From a virus: a DNA stretch of 24,907 nucleotides. Within the stretch, counting starts at the first letter, position 1. Every line of letters begins with the position of its first letter. Under the pieces are notes generated by a model, which saw nothing but the letters and a program-made list of their open reading frames with translations, ran no database searches and was not told the origin of the DNA. Shown here one piece after another: positions 12,820 to 21,022 of this stretch. The stretch covers positions 1-24,907 of the IMG/VR virus record IMGVR_UViG_3300008110_000843, one strand, 5' to 3'. The translations under genes and the position numbers were made by a program.

Positions 12820-13791
12820 TTAGACTGCGACCGTAGCCTGAGTCTTCAGGATGCGGTAACGGGCGCCTGCATTGTCGAGCAGGAGCGAACCGAATCGCAT
12901 CTTGTAGCCAACCAGTGCCTTCTGTGCCAATGGGTCGGTGTGATCACCGCCTGGCGCAACGAAGTACGACTGGAGCGTCTGCGAGTCACCAATGGTGTAC
13001 GCATCTGGACCAAGGAAGAGCGCCGTGTAGACGTTCCCGCTTGAAGCACCAGCAGTTGCATAAACCTTAGCGTCCGAAGACACAATGAAGCGCACGCCAG
13101 CAAACTGACCGATCTCATTCGTGAGAAGCGGCGTGTTGTTGACGTACTTGTTTGCCTCGATCCAGCCGCTCACGCTGGTGTCTGACACGAGGTCATACTC
13201 CTGCGAAGGGTGGATGATGCAGCGATACGTGCCGTCAGCAAACTGAGGAACGTTCGCACCCTTAAGGCGGGCAACCATGTTCTTGACGAACGCGCCCGTG
13301 AGCACGCCCGCTGCGGCGACCGCGCTGTTCGCCGTGTTAGCGGTCAGCGTGGTTGCACCCGTTGCACCGAAGACGGCGCTGGTGAGTGCGGTTGAGTGAA
13401 TCTCGTCGCGGACAAGGACGTCCATCGAGCGGGTCGCATTGTAAGCAATGCGCTCAGCGGCGATAGAAATCAAGTCATGCGGTGAGTCGATCTGGGCGAG
13501 GTCCGAAACCGCGACCGTAGCACCGTACTGCTTTGCAGTAAAGAACTCGGACGAGATCGTCAGTTCGCCATCGGTTGGGGCAACGCCTTCAGAAAGCGCC
13601 GTCGTGTTGACCGCGAGGTCAGCGTAACGTGCGTAACGGAGGGTGTTCGTGCCCTTAATGAAGCGAGCAGGGACGTAAAGCCCTGGCATCGCGTGGACGG
13701 CACGTGCTCGCAGTTCTTCCGCGGCTCGAGCAGAAACAAGTTCCTGTACGAGATCAGAAAAACCCGAGGTTGCCGTAGTGGTGGTAGCCAT
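12820..13791 (-). CDS. Major capsid protein, N4-gp56-like family
   Basis: Product of 323 aa. It forms the icosahedral shell. The C-terminal 70 residues (VYTALFLGPDAYTIGD, YFVAPGGDHTDPLAQKALVG, YKMRFGSLLLDNAGARY) match my recollection of the N4-gp56 family of HK97-fold capsid proteins, as does the N-terminal RYADLAVNTTALSEGVAPTD. The ATG at 13791 has AAGGAG seven bases upstream. It follows the scaffold gene by 16 bases and is followed by a strong hairpin, as expected for a highly expressed gene. Base composition looks GC-richer than the two giant genes upstream. Confidence 0.88.
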   Translation of the reverse strand: MATTTTATSGFSDLVQELVSARAAEELRARAVHAMPGLYVPARFIKGTNTLRYARYADLAVNTTALSEGVAPTDGELTISSEFFTAKQYGATVAVSDLAQIDSPHDLISIAAERIAYNATRSMDVLVRDEIHSTALTSAVFGATGATTLTANTANSAVAAAGVLTGAFVKNMVARLKGANVPQFADGTYRCIIHPSQEYDLVSDTSVSGWIEANKYVNNTPLLTNEIGQFAGVRFIVSSDAKVYATAGASSGNVYTALFLGPDAYTIGDSQTLQSYFVAPGGDHTDPLAQKALVGYKMRFGSLLLDNAGARYRILKTQATVAV

Positions 13792-13807
13792 CTACATGCT
13801 CCTTTGT

Positions 13808-14368
13808 TTATCTACTAAATGGATTACCAAGAGCCTTCAATCGTTCACCGATCTCTGCACTCGTTGGCTTTGCCTTTTCCACCACGGGCTCTCGTCGTGG
13901 ATTGTTTGGATCAATGCGAGGCTCCGACTCGACCTCAGCAACGCGGGAGTCAAGGAACTTCTCAAAGGCGGCTGCTCGAGCCTCCTCGTCCAAGTTCGCA
14001 GTGTCCTGGCGGAACTGTGCGTAGAGTGGGTGCTGCCTTGCGAGCCGCTCCTGACGGGCTTCATCTTGCTGTCGAGCAAGAGTGTCCTCTAGTGCCTTGA
14101 TCTTGAGTTGAGCCTTCTCGTATTCCGAGAGATTTTTCTCTTCGATCTCAGCCTTCCACCGCTTCAGGTCATCGGCTTCCTTCTTCAAGGCGTCGAGTTC
14201 CTTCTTGGTGGCGGTCAGGGCTTGGTCCTTACCAGCCAGCCGCTTCTTGTAAGTGGCGACGTCCTCGCCCTCAGCCTGAGTGGGCGTCTCCTCGACGGCT
14301 GCTTCAACAGCCTCGACGGGAGCGGTAGCCGACTCTACTGGAGCCTGAGTCACGACTTCTTCGGGCAT
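13808..14368 (-). CDS. Capsid scaffold protein
   Basis: Product of 186 aa. An acidic Ala/Val/Glu-rich N-terminus (1-37) is followed by a long charged coiled coil (about 40-125, including KKELDALKKEADDLKRWKAE) and a Pro/Arg-rich C-terminus. This is the usual build of scaffolds that template capsid assembly and are then expelled or degraded. Position immediately before the capsid gene supports the call. ATG 14368 has AGGAGA six bases upstream. No protease domain is visible, so it is a pure scaffold. Confidence 0.8.
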   Translation of the reverse strand: MPEEVVTQAPVESATAPVEAVEAAVEETPTQAEGEDVATYKKRLAGKDQALTATKKELDALKKEADDLKRWKAEIEEKNLSEYEKAQLKIKALEDTLARQQDEARQERLARQHPLYAQFRQDTANLDEEARAAAFEKFLDSRVAEVESEPRIDPNNPRREPVVEKAKPTSAEIGERLKALGNPFSR

Positions 14369-14387
14369 TACTGTTCTCCTACTTCCT

Positions 14388-14404
14388 CCCCAGATTTTCT
14401 GGGG
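14388..14404 (-). other. Hairpin in the leader before the scaffold gene
   Basis: CCCCAGA, loop AAA, TCTGGGG: a 7-bp stem in the 43-base gap between the 1207-aa gene and the scaffold gene, ending just before the ribosome binding region. It is not followed by a T-run on the coding strand. It may be an mRNA-stabilising 5' structure, a processing site or a weak terminator. Confidence 0.45.
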
Positions 14405-14411
14405 TTAATTA

Positions 14412-17400
14412 TTATTGTCCGAAGCGATTATACTTCGGGTCGTCTGGATTTGGAATAACCTCTCCAAACGTATCTTCAATCGCACGCACAACAACAGATG
14501 CAGATCCGACGATTGTTCCCCGTCCAATCTGCTCATTGATCCTGCGCAGTGCATCATCCCATTGAACGCCCTTACCCTCTGACCCTGGCTCAATCGCGGA
14601 CTTTCGCATCCACGCTGGGACACTGAAGCCGATCTGAGACGGGATCGCTGGGAACAGCATGTTGATGAAGTACAGAAGATCTGGCTGGCTGTTAATGAAG
14701 TTAACAAAGCCGTCGTCTCCATACTCCAACTCCTGCTGCACTGCCTCGGAGATTTCGCGGTAGGCGTTGAATCCAGCGCCTAGTCGCTCCCCACCGATAA
14801 GCGGCGTCTTTGCGGGAACAAATGGAATCCTCGTGAATAGAGCACGAGAGAACTCTGGGATAATTTTCGTCGTCATGTATGATAACGGATACACCCCTAG
14901 GAATGGGTGATTGAACGATCGGACGATATACGGGATGTCTTGTGCGTAGTAGATCGATCGGTTTGCTACCTTTGATCCTTGATCGAACGCATACTTAAAT
15001 GCATCGATAGCCTCGTAGTATGTCTGTAGTTCTCCTTCCGTTGCGTTTGCCATTCGTTCAGCAACGTGCTTTGCGGACAGATCGTCAATATACTTCATCG
15101 CAGTCACTGGATTGTTTCTAATCGAGTAGTCAACTGCAAGATTGTACGCAATCTCATACGGATCGTCAGTTCCATAAAACTTCTTTAAGTTCTCAATCGT
15201 CTTTGGGGCGCGAACCTCTAGGTCCTTGATAAAACGTTCGGCAGCCTCTCGGGAAGCAATCTTCTCGAACGCACCCCTTTTCCTGCCACCGACGTCCGTA
15301 ACAAACTTAAATGCTTTGGTGTTGTTGAGTCGATCAAGCACAGTCATGAAGTCTTGATTTCTATACCCAACCTCTGCCGTTGTGTGCATCGTAGCGCGCA
15401 TAATCGACTGCTGCATGTCGCCAAACTCTCGGATGACTGATCGCCTGCCAGAGAATGCTCTTGCGATAATCCTAGACTTGTTTTCTCCAATAATTGCATC
15501 TTGCGTGTCTCCGTAGATACCGCGTAGGTACTGGAAGAACTTAGGCTCAATGTTCTCTTGAACAAAGCGGAAAAATGGGTTTAGGAATGAGAACCTAAAT
15601 AGCGGGTATGCAAAGTCTGTAACAATCATGACCCACGGAGCCTGTGTCTTAATGCCAGCAGTCAGCCTCGGGACAATACCAACCTGGGTAAGGTCGCCGT
15701 CGTATGCACGGAGGAGTGCTCGCAGGGCTGGGTTTCTTTGCGTCCCAATCCCCTTGGCAAGCCGCTGGTATGCTGCCTCGCCAAGCGTTGTGCGGGCAAT
15801 CCTGTCAACATCTCCAGTAATTGTAGAGATACCAGCAAGACCCTTGACTGAGATATTCTTTTCAGTCGATGCCCTATGCAATGCAACCCACAGGTCACGA
15901 GCGTCGTATCGTGAGACACCAACATTTGCAGATGTGAGCAGGAATCGCTCGTAGGCTCGCTGTCGAATGGTTGCCGATCTTCGCTCTCCAAACGCAGTCT
16001 GCACAATCTTCTGGAATGCGTTTCTTTTATCTGCAAGACCAGTCGTGGCGTCGAGCGCAATTCCAGGCTTAAAGACATCGTCAGCCATGTCAGCAAACGG
16101 AGCAACAACCTTTGTTACAATCTCTCGACCAGACGTAGTCTCGATAACATCGATGGTCTCTTTCAGACCGCCTTCTGGCGCAAGCGCAAGTCGGTATCCA
16201 ATCTTGGCTGCACGACGCTGAAGATCCTGTACCGATCGTGGCAATTTCTTTATTGTAGCGTTGTCTATGACTGTAACCTTTATTGCGTCATCGTCAAGGA
16301 ATCGCAATACTCGTTTTGCATCAAGTTCCTCTAGCGGCGTGTTCCCGAACCGAGCATACAACTCGTCGTATTTGCTGATTGCAGCCCTTAGTACATTTGG
16401 AAGTTCAGCCTCGCTTGCTCCACTAATCGCCTTTTTTAGTGCCGCAATTTCGATTTCTGTAAGCGATCGAACGCCAGCAAGGGTTAGCCTCTCTATGAAA
16501 TCAATTTGCTCAACGGTCTTTGGTCCTTTGGAAATACCATTTGCTCGGATCTCTCCGACTTCACGGCGAACCCTACCAAACGCCTGCTGTCGGCTCCATT
16601 CAAGTGCGTCAAGCGCATCTTCACGAGCCTTGGCGCCAGCAGATGCAGCACCGTTTACCCTTCCCATGACTGATCGTACGATTGGCGCAGCAGCCTCGTC
16701 AGAAATACCGAGACCATACTTAATCCACTCCCTAACCTGGATTTCTGCGGATGCAACGTCGTCAACCAAGGGATTAAGTTCAAGTTTATTCTCTCGGATT
16801 ATCCGTGATGCGTCTGCGTCAATATCATCGGTAAAGTGTTTTCCGCGAGCCTTAAGGACTTCGGCGGCAGTTCTTTCGCCAACTTCGGCTGTTACAGTTC
16901 GCTGTTGGATTCTTCGCTGAAGGACGGTAACTGCTTGAAACGCTTCTTCTTCTGTAATTCCGCCGCGAACCCTTTCAACAATCTCATCAAATCCAGCAGG
17001 GTTGTCTGGGAATATTGAATCCCAGATCTCACGAGCCTTTTTCAAAGATGCGACTTTTTCTCCCTTTGCTGCAAGCCTCGGATCTACCGATGTAACGATT
17101 ATATTGAAAACATCCTCTGCGCTTTCACCAGCAGACAACATCGAGTCAGCGACAAACCCATTTCTTGCAGCAGATTTTTCAAGCCCAGCAAGAACAGAGT
17201 TAATGTTGTTTGAAGCCTCTTCACCAAGGTTGAGCGTCTTACCGTTGACAACCTTCTTCACTGAGCCAGTAACCGTATTGAGTTCATCCCAGATCTTGGT
17301 GTTTACCGATGCACGAAGGACGGTTTGAGCCCTGTTTGCAGCAATCTTTGCCATTGCTGCCTCAGCATTCGTTCCAACTTTCAACGTTGCATTCACGCCC

Positions 17401-18035
17401 TTGGCAGCAACAGAAAATGGCTTAGTAAACCAGGTTAGCGGAATGTAGTTGAGCGGGTCAAGAACGAGGGACAGCGCAAGAGCGCCAAACCCGTCTCCGT
17501 ATGTCTTTCCGCTTTCTTGAAGTTTTGCCGCTGCATCACTGTGCTTACCCTGTCGAATGAGGTCGCGTACTTCGGCAGGAAGTTCCTGGAACGCTTCGGT
17601 GCCCTGTTTTCTCGTTCGAACGCCAATTTCAGCGACTCCGCGCTCAACGATGTTTCCTGGCAGCGCAAGCGCACTAAGCGCCACATTGCCAGCGCCCTCC
17701 AGACCCTTAATTGGGATGTTTGCTACGTCGCCAATCGTTGGTCCGCCAGGGATTCCAATCTTTGATACCGCATCCGTTGCTCCGCCAATGAAATCTGCAA
17801 TTGGATTCCCAATGAATGGAACGGAACGTACGAGACCGCCAGCGAGACCAGTTGCGGCACTGGCTAGTTGACCAGCGGCAGATGTAATGTCTTCTGGCTT
17901 ACCACCAAACGACACGTCCAACTTTCCAACAGACGAGTTCTGTGTTTGCGTGTACGTGTTTATTGCAATCTTTGGAATTCTTACTGATACCGAAGAACTT
18001 CTTGCCCCTCGGTTTGGGTCAATAATGGACGGCAT
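14412..18035 (-). CDS. Giant virion-associated protein of unknown function (1207 aa)
   Basis: Largest protein in the window. The N-terminus (about 50-135) is Gly/Ala/Ile-rich and weakly hydrophobic, with TGLAGGLVRSVPFIGNP and VALSALALPGNIVERG; the middle is long and helical with many charged repeats; aromatic-rich segments occur near residues 800-850 (DFAYPLFRFSFLNPFFRFV) and 1050-1100 (SFNHPFLGVYPLSYMTT). Size, position between portal and scaffold, and possible membrane-active parts fit an internal ejection protein injected with the DNA. No lysozyme, peptidase or polymerase motif was seen. ATG 18035 overlaps the preceding stop (TAATG). A tape-measure-like role is an alternative. Confidence 0.6.
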   Translation of the reverse strand: MPSIIDPNRGARSSSVSVRIPKIAINTYTQTQNSSVGKLDVSFGGKPEDITSAAGQLASAATGLAGGLVRSVPFIGNPIADFIGGATDAVSKIGIPGGPTIGDVANIPIKGLEGAGNVALSALALPGNIVERGVAEIGVRTRKQGTEAFQELPAEVRDLIRQGKHSDAAAKLQESGKTYGDGFGALALSLVLDPLNYIPLTWFTKPFSVAAKGVNATLKVGTNAEAAMAKIAANRAQTVLRASVNTKIWDELNTVTGSVKKVVNGKTLNLGEEASNNINSVLAGLEKSAARNGFVADSMLSAGESAEDVFNIIVTSVDPRLAAKGEKVASLKKAREIWDSIFPDNPAGFDEIVERVRGGITEEEAFQAVTVLQRRIQQRTVTAEVGERTAAEVLKARGKHFTDDIDADASRIIRENKLELNPLVDDVASAEIQVREWIKYGLGISDEAAAPIVRSVMGRVNGAASAGAKAREDALDALEWSRQQAFGRVRREVGEIRANGISKGPKTVEQIDFIERLTLAGVRSLTEIEIAALKKAISGASEAELPNVLRAAISKYDELYARFGNTPLEELDAKRVLRFLDDDAIKVTVIDNATIKKLPRSVQDLQRRAAKIGYRLALAPEGGLKETIDVIETTSGREIVTKVVAPFADMADDVFKPGIALDATTGLADKRNAFQKIVQTAFGERRSATIRQRAYERFLLTSANVGVSRYDARDLWVALHRASTEKNISVKGLAGISTITGDVDRIARTTLGEAAYQRLAKGIGTQRNPALRALLRAYDGDLTQVGIVPRLTAGIKTQAPWVMIVTDFAYPLFRFSFLNPFFRFVQENIEPKFFQYLRGIYGDTQDAIIGENKSRIIARAFSGRRSVIREFGDMQQSIMRATMHTTAEVGYRNQDFMTVLDRLNNTKAFKFVTDVGGRKRGAFEKIASREAAERFIKDLEVRAPKTIENLKKFYGTDDPYEIAYNLAVDYSIRNNPVTAMKYIDDLSAKHVAERMANATEGELQTYYEAIDAFKYAFDQGSKVANRSIYYAQDIPYIVRSFNHPFLGVYPLSYMTTKIIPEFSRALFTRIPFVPAKTPLIGGERLGAGFNAYREISEAVQQELEYGDDGFVNFINSQPDLLYFINMLFPAIPSQIGFSVPAWMRKSAIEPGSEGKGVQWDDALRRINEQIGRGTIVGSASVVVRAIEDTFGEVIPNPDDPKYNRFGQ
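14427..14432 (-). promoter_or_regulatory. Possible -10 element for scaffold and capsid genes
   Basis: A perfect TATAAT lies in the last codons of the 1207-aa gene, about 60 bases before the scaffold ATG. The -35 at 17 bp is poor (TTCCAA, 3/6). Position is sensible for boosting capsid expression, but the evidence is weak. Confidence 0.3.
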
Positions 18036-21022
18036 TAAACGCCACCCTTCCTTCCGCTATTAATTGTAGTTGTTGGCGGGGTCATGCCCATAAAGGTTCC
18101 AATTCTTTCTTTTGTGGAATCGCCAGAAACCCCCTTAAGGGATGTAGATCCAACCCCCATGATTGGCGGTGTCTTGATATCAATTCCGCCAAATGTCGAA
18201 ATCGGAGTAGAAATGCTTGCCCGCTCAGATGCCCTAAAGTCAATAATTGGCTGGGCATTAAATAGGTTTGCCTTTGGCTGCGTCATAGTTGGTGTGTACG
18301 TCGTCGGAGCATTTGCAGACGCAACTCTGCTAAGGTATGAATCGCTACTTGGGATTGGAGCATTCCTGAAGAACTGATCCTGAATCAACTGTGCCGTGTT
18401 TTGTGATGACGGAGCCTTCTTTGCTACGTATGGCTTGACGTCTGGCAGGTCAAGCATTGACGAAACGTTGATTGTCTTGGGGAAAAACTGCTTGGACTCA
18501 TTGAGTGGTTTTCCAAAGAGTGCGTCAACAGTTGTGGCGGAATCTTTTCGAACAAAGACACCAGGTGAAGTTTGGGTATATGCGTCAGAATACGCAACCC
18601 TTGTGTACCTGGTTTTTCCGTCTGATCCCTTCGTGATAATTGTTTGAACCATTGGATCTTGACCATCAGTAGAACCTTCACCAATAAACTTTTTAAAGTC
18701 AGAAATCTTAGATTCGTATACGTCTGCCCCACCGACAACACTAGATTCTCTGGTAAGTCTGCTTTCACCGTATCCGACGTCGAATCGACCAACACGCTCG
18801 TTGTATATTGCAACTTGATCTTCAATCTTTTTCTTCTCTTCAGGGTCATCAAACGAATACGTAATCGCGTCGAGGATTGGCTTGGTGATTAGAGACTTTG
18901 GACCAGCATTCCTATATGAACCAGTTTTGTCGTTATTGATTGCATTCGTGATTGCAAGTGCTTGGTCAACCTCAACCACGTCCTTGTTTCGCTCCCTAGG
19001 AACAACGGCACCACCCTTGATAATTTTCCCGTTTACGATTTTAGTTGACGGGTCAAGGGCAAAGGTAATCCTTACTGGATTTCCAGTGTCATCATATTCT
19101 GGAGCGCCACCGTTGAGCATCTTAATTGGGGGAGCGGTGTATGTTTTTCCGTCAGCACCAACCCATACCCGAGTATCTGGGTAGTAGAAGCCCCAATCTG
19201 CACCACCAATCTCGGACCCATTGAGTGTTCCCTTAACTGGGATTCCCTGTCGGATCACTGGCGTCATCTTCCCGTTTGCATTTAGTTCAGCAAAGGTATA
19301 TTCTCCCTTCGCCTGATCAGCCTGACGAATGCCAATTGTAGTTCCGATCCCGTTTGAATCCACAAATCGAACTGCCTTCCCAGTTTTAAGAAGCGCGGAC
19401 ATTTGTGTGGTCTTAGCAGCCTCTTCTGACTCAATTTGGCTATTTGTTCTGTCGTCACCATCGGCTGACTGCTTTGGAAGGATATAGTCAATTAGCGTAG
19501 ACCCAATGGCGTCAATTGACCCACCAGCACCGCCAACCTCATATACCGCCTGTTCATTGGAAATAAGACCAGCAATAGCACTGCTCTTCGTTGAAGCAAT
19601 ACCCTTGCCAAAGGACGCGGTGGTGTTCCCCTTTAGGAAGTTAAGCCATTCTGCGTTAATGTTTTCGATAACAGAGTCATCGCCATTTGCCTTACCAATA
19701 AGTTCGATTTTCTTGTCAAATGCATCTTCATAGTCTTCAAGTGTGGTATCTTGATTTGTATATCGAGCAAGTTCTACCGAGTCATTGCGAAGACCCATTG
19801 CCTCCCCTGGGTCAGCACCGATTGCCTTTGCTGTTGCAACAAGACCTTTGCTGTTATCCCTGTATTCATTGAGCGCGGCGTCGAAGTCTGCTTGCGCAGA
19901 GGGATTGATATCAAAATATCGAACCATAGCAAATGGGTCCGCTGCAAGAAGGCTGTTTAGCGTTACGCCACCAGTCTGATCTCGAAGAGATGATGCGGCA
20001 GCGCCAGTCACATAAACAGCAGCCTGGGCAGCAAATTGGTCAAGAACGCTTCGAGAATCGTTTGCATTTGCAAGCCTTGACTGATATAGTTCATTTCCAG
20101 CCTTGACCTTTAGACCAGAAAGAGTATTGTTATATGAGATGATGTTGCCCTTAATTGAGTTATACAACTCGCCGCCAGTAATACCAGCAGCCTCCATCTC
20201 AGCCAACTTACTCTTTGCCCACTCAATGTAGTTTTCAGTCTTCTTAATCTGTTTACCAGTTGACTTGTCTTTGGCAGCGTTTACCTTATTGTATTCGACG
20301 TCAACCTCTGCGTTCCAGATGGTTGTAAACATCTTATTCTTAAGGTCGAATGCAGTTGCAGACTCAGGGTCAATCCCTCGGAATGCAGCCTCTACTCGGC
20401 TCTTGTACTCAGAACCAGAAAGCATACCGCTGCTTAGTGACGTAGCCTCTCGGTCCATAATGGTGTCTGCTCGGTAAACGAGGGCATTCTCCTGCACCGT
20501 GCCTTCGAGCAGCCCAATTGCAGCGTCCGTCTTGCTAAGAAGTTCTTCATATGTTACAGCGCCGTTCTTATACTGACCGCCAACAATCTCTACATACTCA
20601 GCAGTCTTTGACGTTAGGACAGCCTGAAACTCTGCGCGCTCCTCGTCGCTTAGTTCGCCGCTAGAGAGAAGAGACGAGATCTCATCGTAGAAGTCCTCGA
20701 AGTTGTCGCCCATGCTTGCGTTGAATGAACTGGTCGCAGCCTGAACGTTTCGAGCACGCTCCTGTCGAAGCGCACTCTCTCGCATATTGACATAGTATGA
20801 ATATTCAGCAGAGTTTGGATCAAGACCCTGTAGGCGCGAGTCGACATACGCCTCGATATCAGTCCCAGTTGGAACTGCCCCACCGTACTCAGTCTGGTCC
20901 TGGAATGCATTAAACAGAGCACGCTCGTTCATCGAGATGCTCTGTTGTACGAGACCACTGATAAACGAACTGAGGTTAGATGACCCAGTCGTTGCTCGTC
21001 CAAATCGTCCACGTCGTGCCAT
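18035..21022 (-). CDS. Large virion-associated protein of unknown function (995 aa)
   Basis: Product of 995 aa. The first 450 residues are helical and charged (including NMRESALRQERARNVQAAT). From about 460 on it is Ser/Gly/Asn-rich with possible strands (for example GWGFYYPDTRVWVGADGKTY-like segments near 620), and the C-terminus is long, Thr/Ser/Pro-rich and probably disordered. It follows the portal with a TAATG overlap and precedes the 1207-aa gene in the same way, so the three are probably translated together. Likely a structural or ejected internal protein. No enzymatic motif seen. Codon choice looks more AT-rich than in the capsid gene. Confidence 0.6.
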   Translation of the reverse strand: MARRGRFGRATTGSSNLSSFISGLVQQSISMNERALFNAFQDQTEYGGAVPTGTDIEAYVDSRLQGLDPNSAEYSYYVNMRESALRQERARNVQAATSSFNASMGDNFEDFYDEISSLLSSGELSDEERAEFQAVLTSKTAEYVEIVGGQYKNGAVTYEELLSKTDAAIGLLEGTVQENALVYRADTIMDREATSLSSGMLSGSEYKSRVEAAFRGIDPESATAFDLKNKMFTTIWNAEVDVEYNKVNAAKDKSTGKQIKKTENYIEWAKSKLAEMEAAGITGGELYNSIKGNIISYNNTLSGLKVKAGNELYQSRLANANDSRSVLDQFAAQAAVYVTGAAASSLRDQTGGVTLNSLLAADPFAMVRYFDINPSAQADFDAALNEYRDNSKGLVATAKAIGADPGEAMGLRNDSVELARYTNQDTTLEDYEDAFDKKIELIGKANGDDSVIENINAEWLNFLKGNTTASFGKGIASTKSSAIAGLISNEQAVYEVGGAGGSIDAIGSTLIDYILPKQSADGDDRTNSQIESEEAAKTTQMSALLKTGKAVRFVDSNGIGTTIGIRQADQAKGEYTFAELNANGKMTPVIRQGIPVKGTLNGSEIGGADWGFYYPDTRVWVGADGKTYTAPPIKMLNGGAPEYDDTGNPVRITFALDPSTKIVNGKIIKGGAVVPRERNKDVVEVDQALAITNAINNDKTGSYRNAGPKSLITKPILDAITYSFDDPEEKKKIEDQVAIYNERVGRFDVGYGESRLTRESSVVGGADVYESKISDFKKFIGEGSTDGQDPMVQTIITKGSDGKTRYTRVAYSDAYTQTSPGVFVRKDSATTVDALFGKPLNESKQFFPKTINVSSMLDLPDVKPYVAKKAPSSQNTAQLIQDQFFRNAPIPSSDSYLSRVASANAPTTYTPTMTQPKANLFNAQPIIDFRASERASISTPISTFGGIDIKTPPIMGVGSTSLKGVSGDSTKERIGTFMGMTPPTTTINSGRKGGV

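Noticed and set aside
16261-16920. Long plus-strand ORF (219 codons) and other plus-strand ORFs such as 2998-3480, 5304-5810 and 8877-9356
   Set aside because: Each lies antisense to a well-supported minus-strand gene, has low-complexity Ser/Arg-rich translation and lacks a ribosome binding site or family motif.
19708-19718. TTGACA-like boxes inside genes (near 1690, 12613, 19713 and 23455)
   Set aside because: No acceptable -10 at 16-18 bases downstream.
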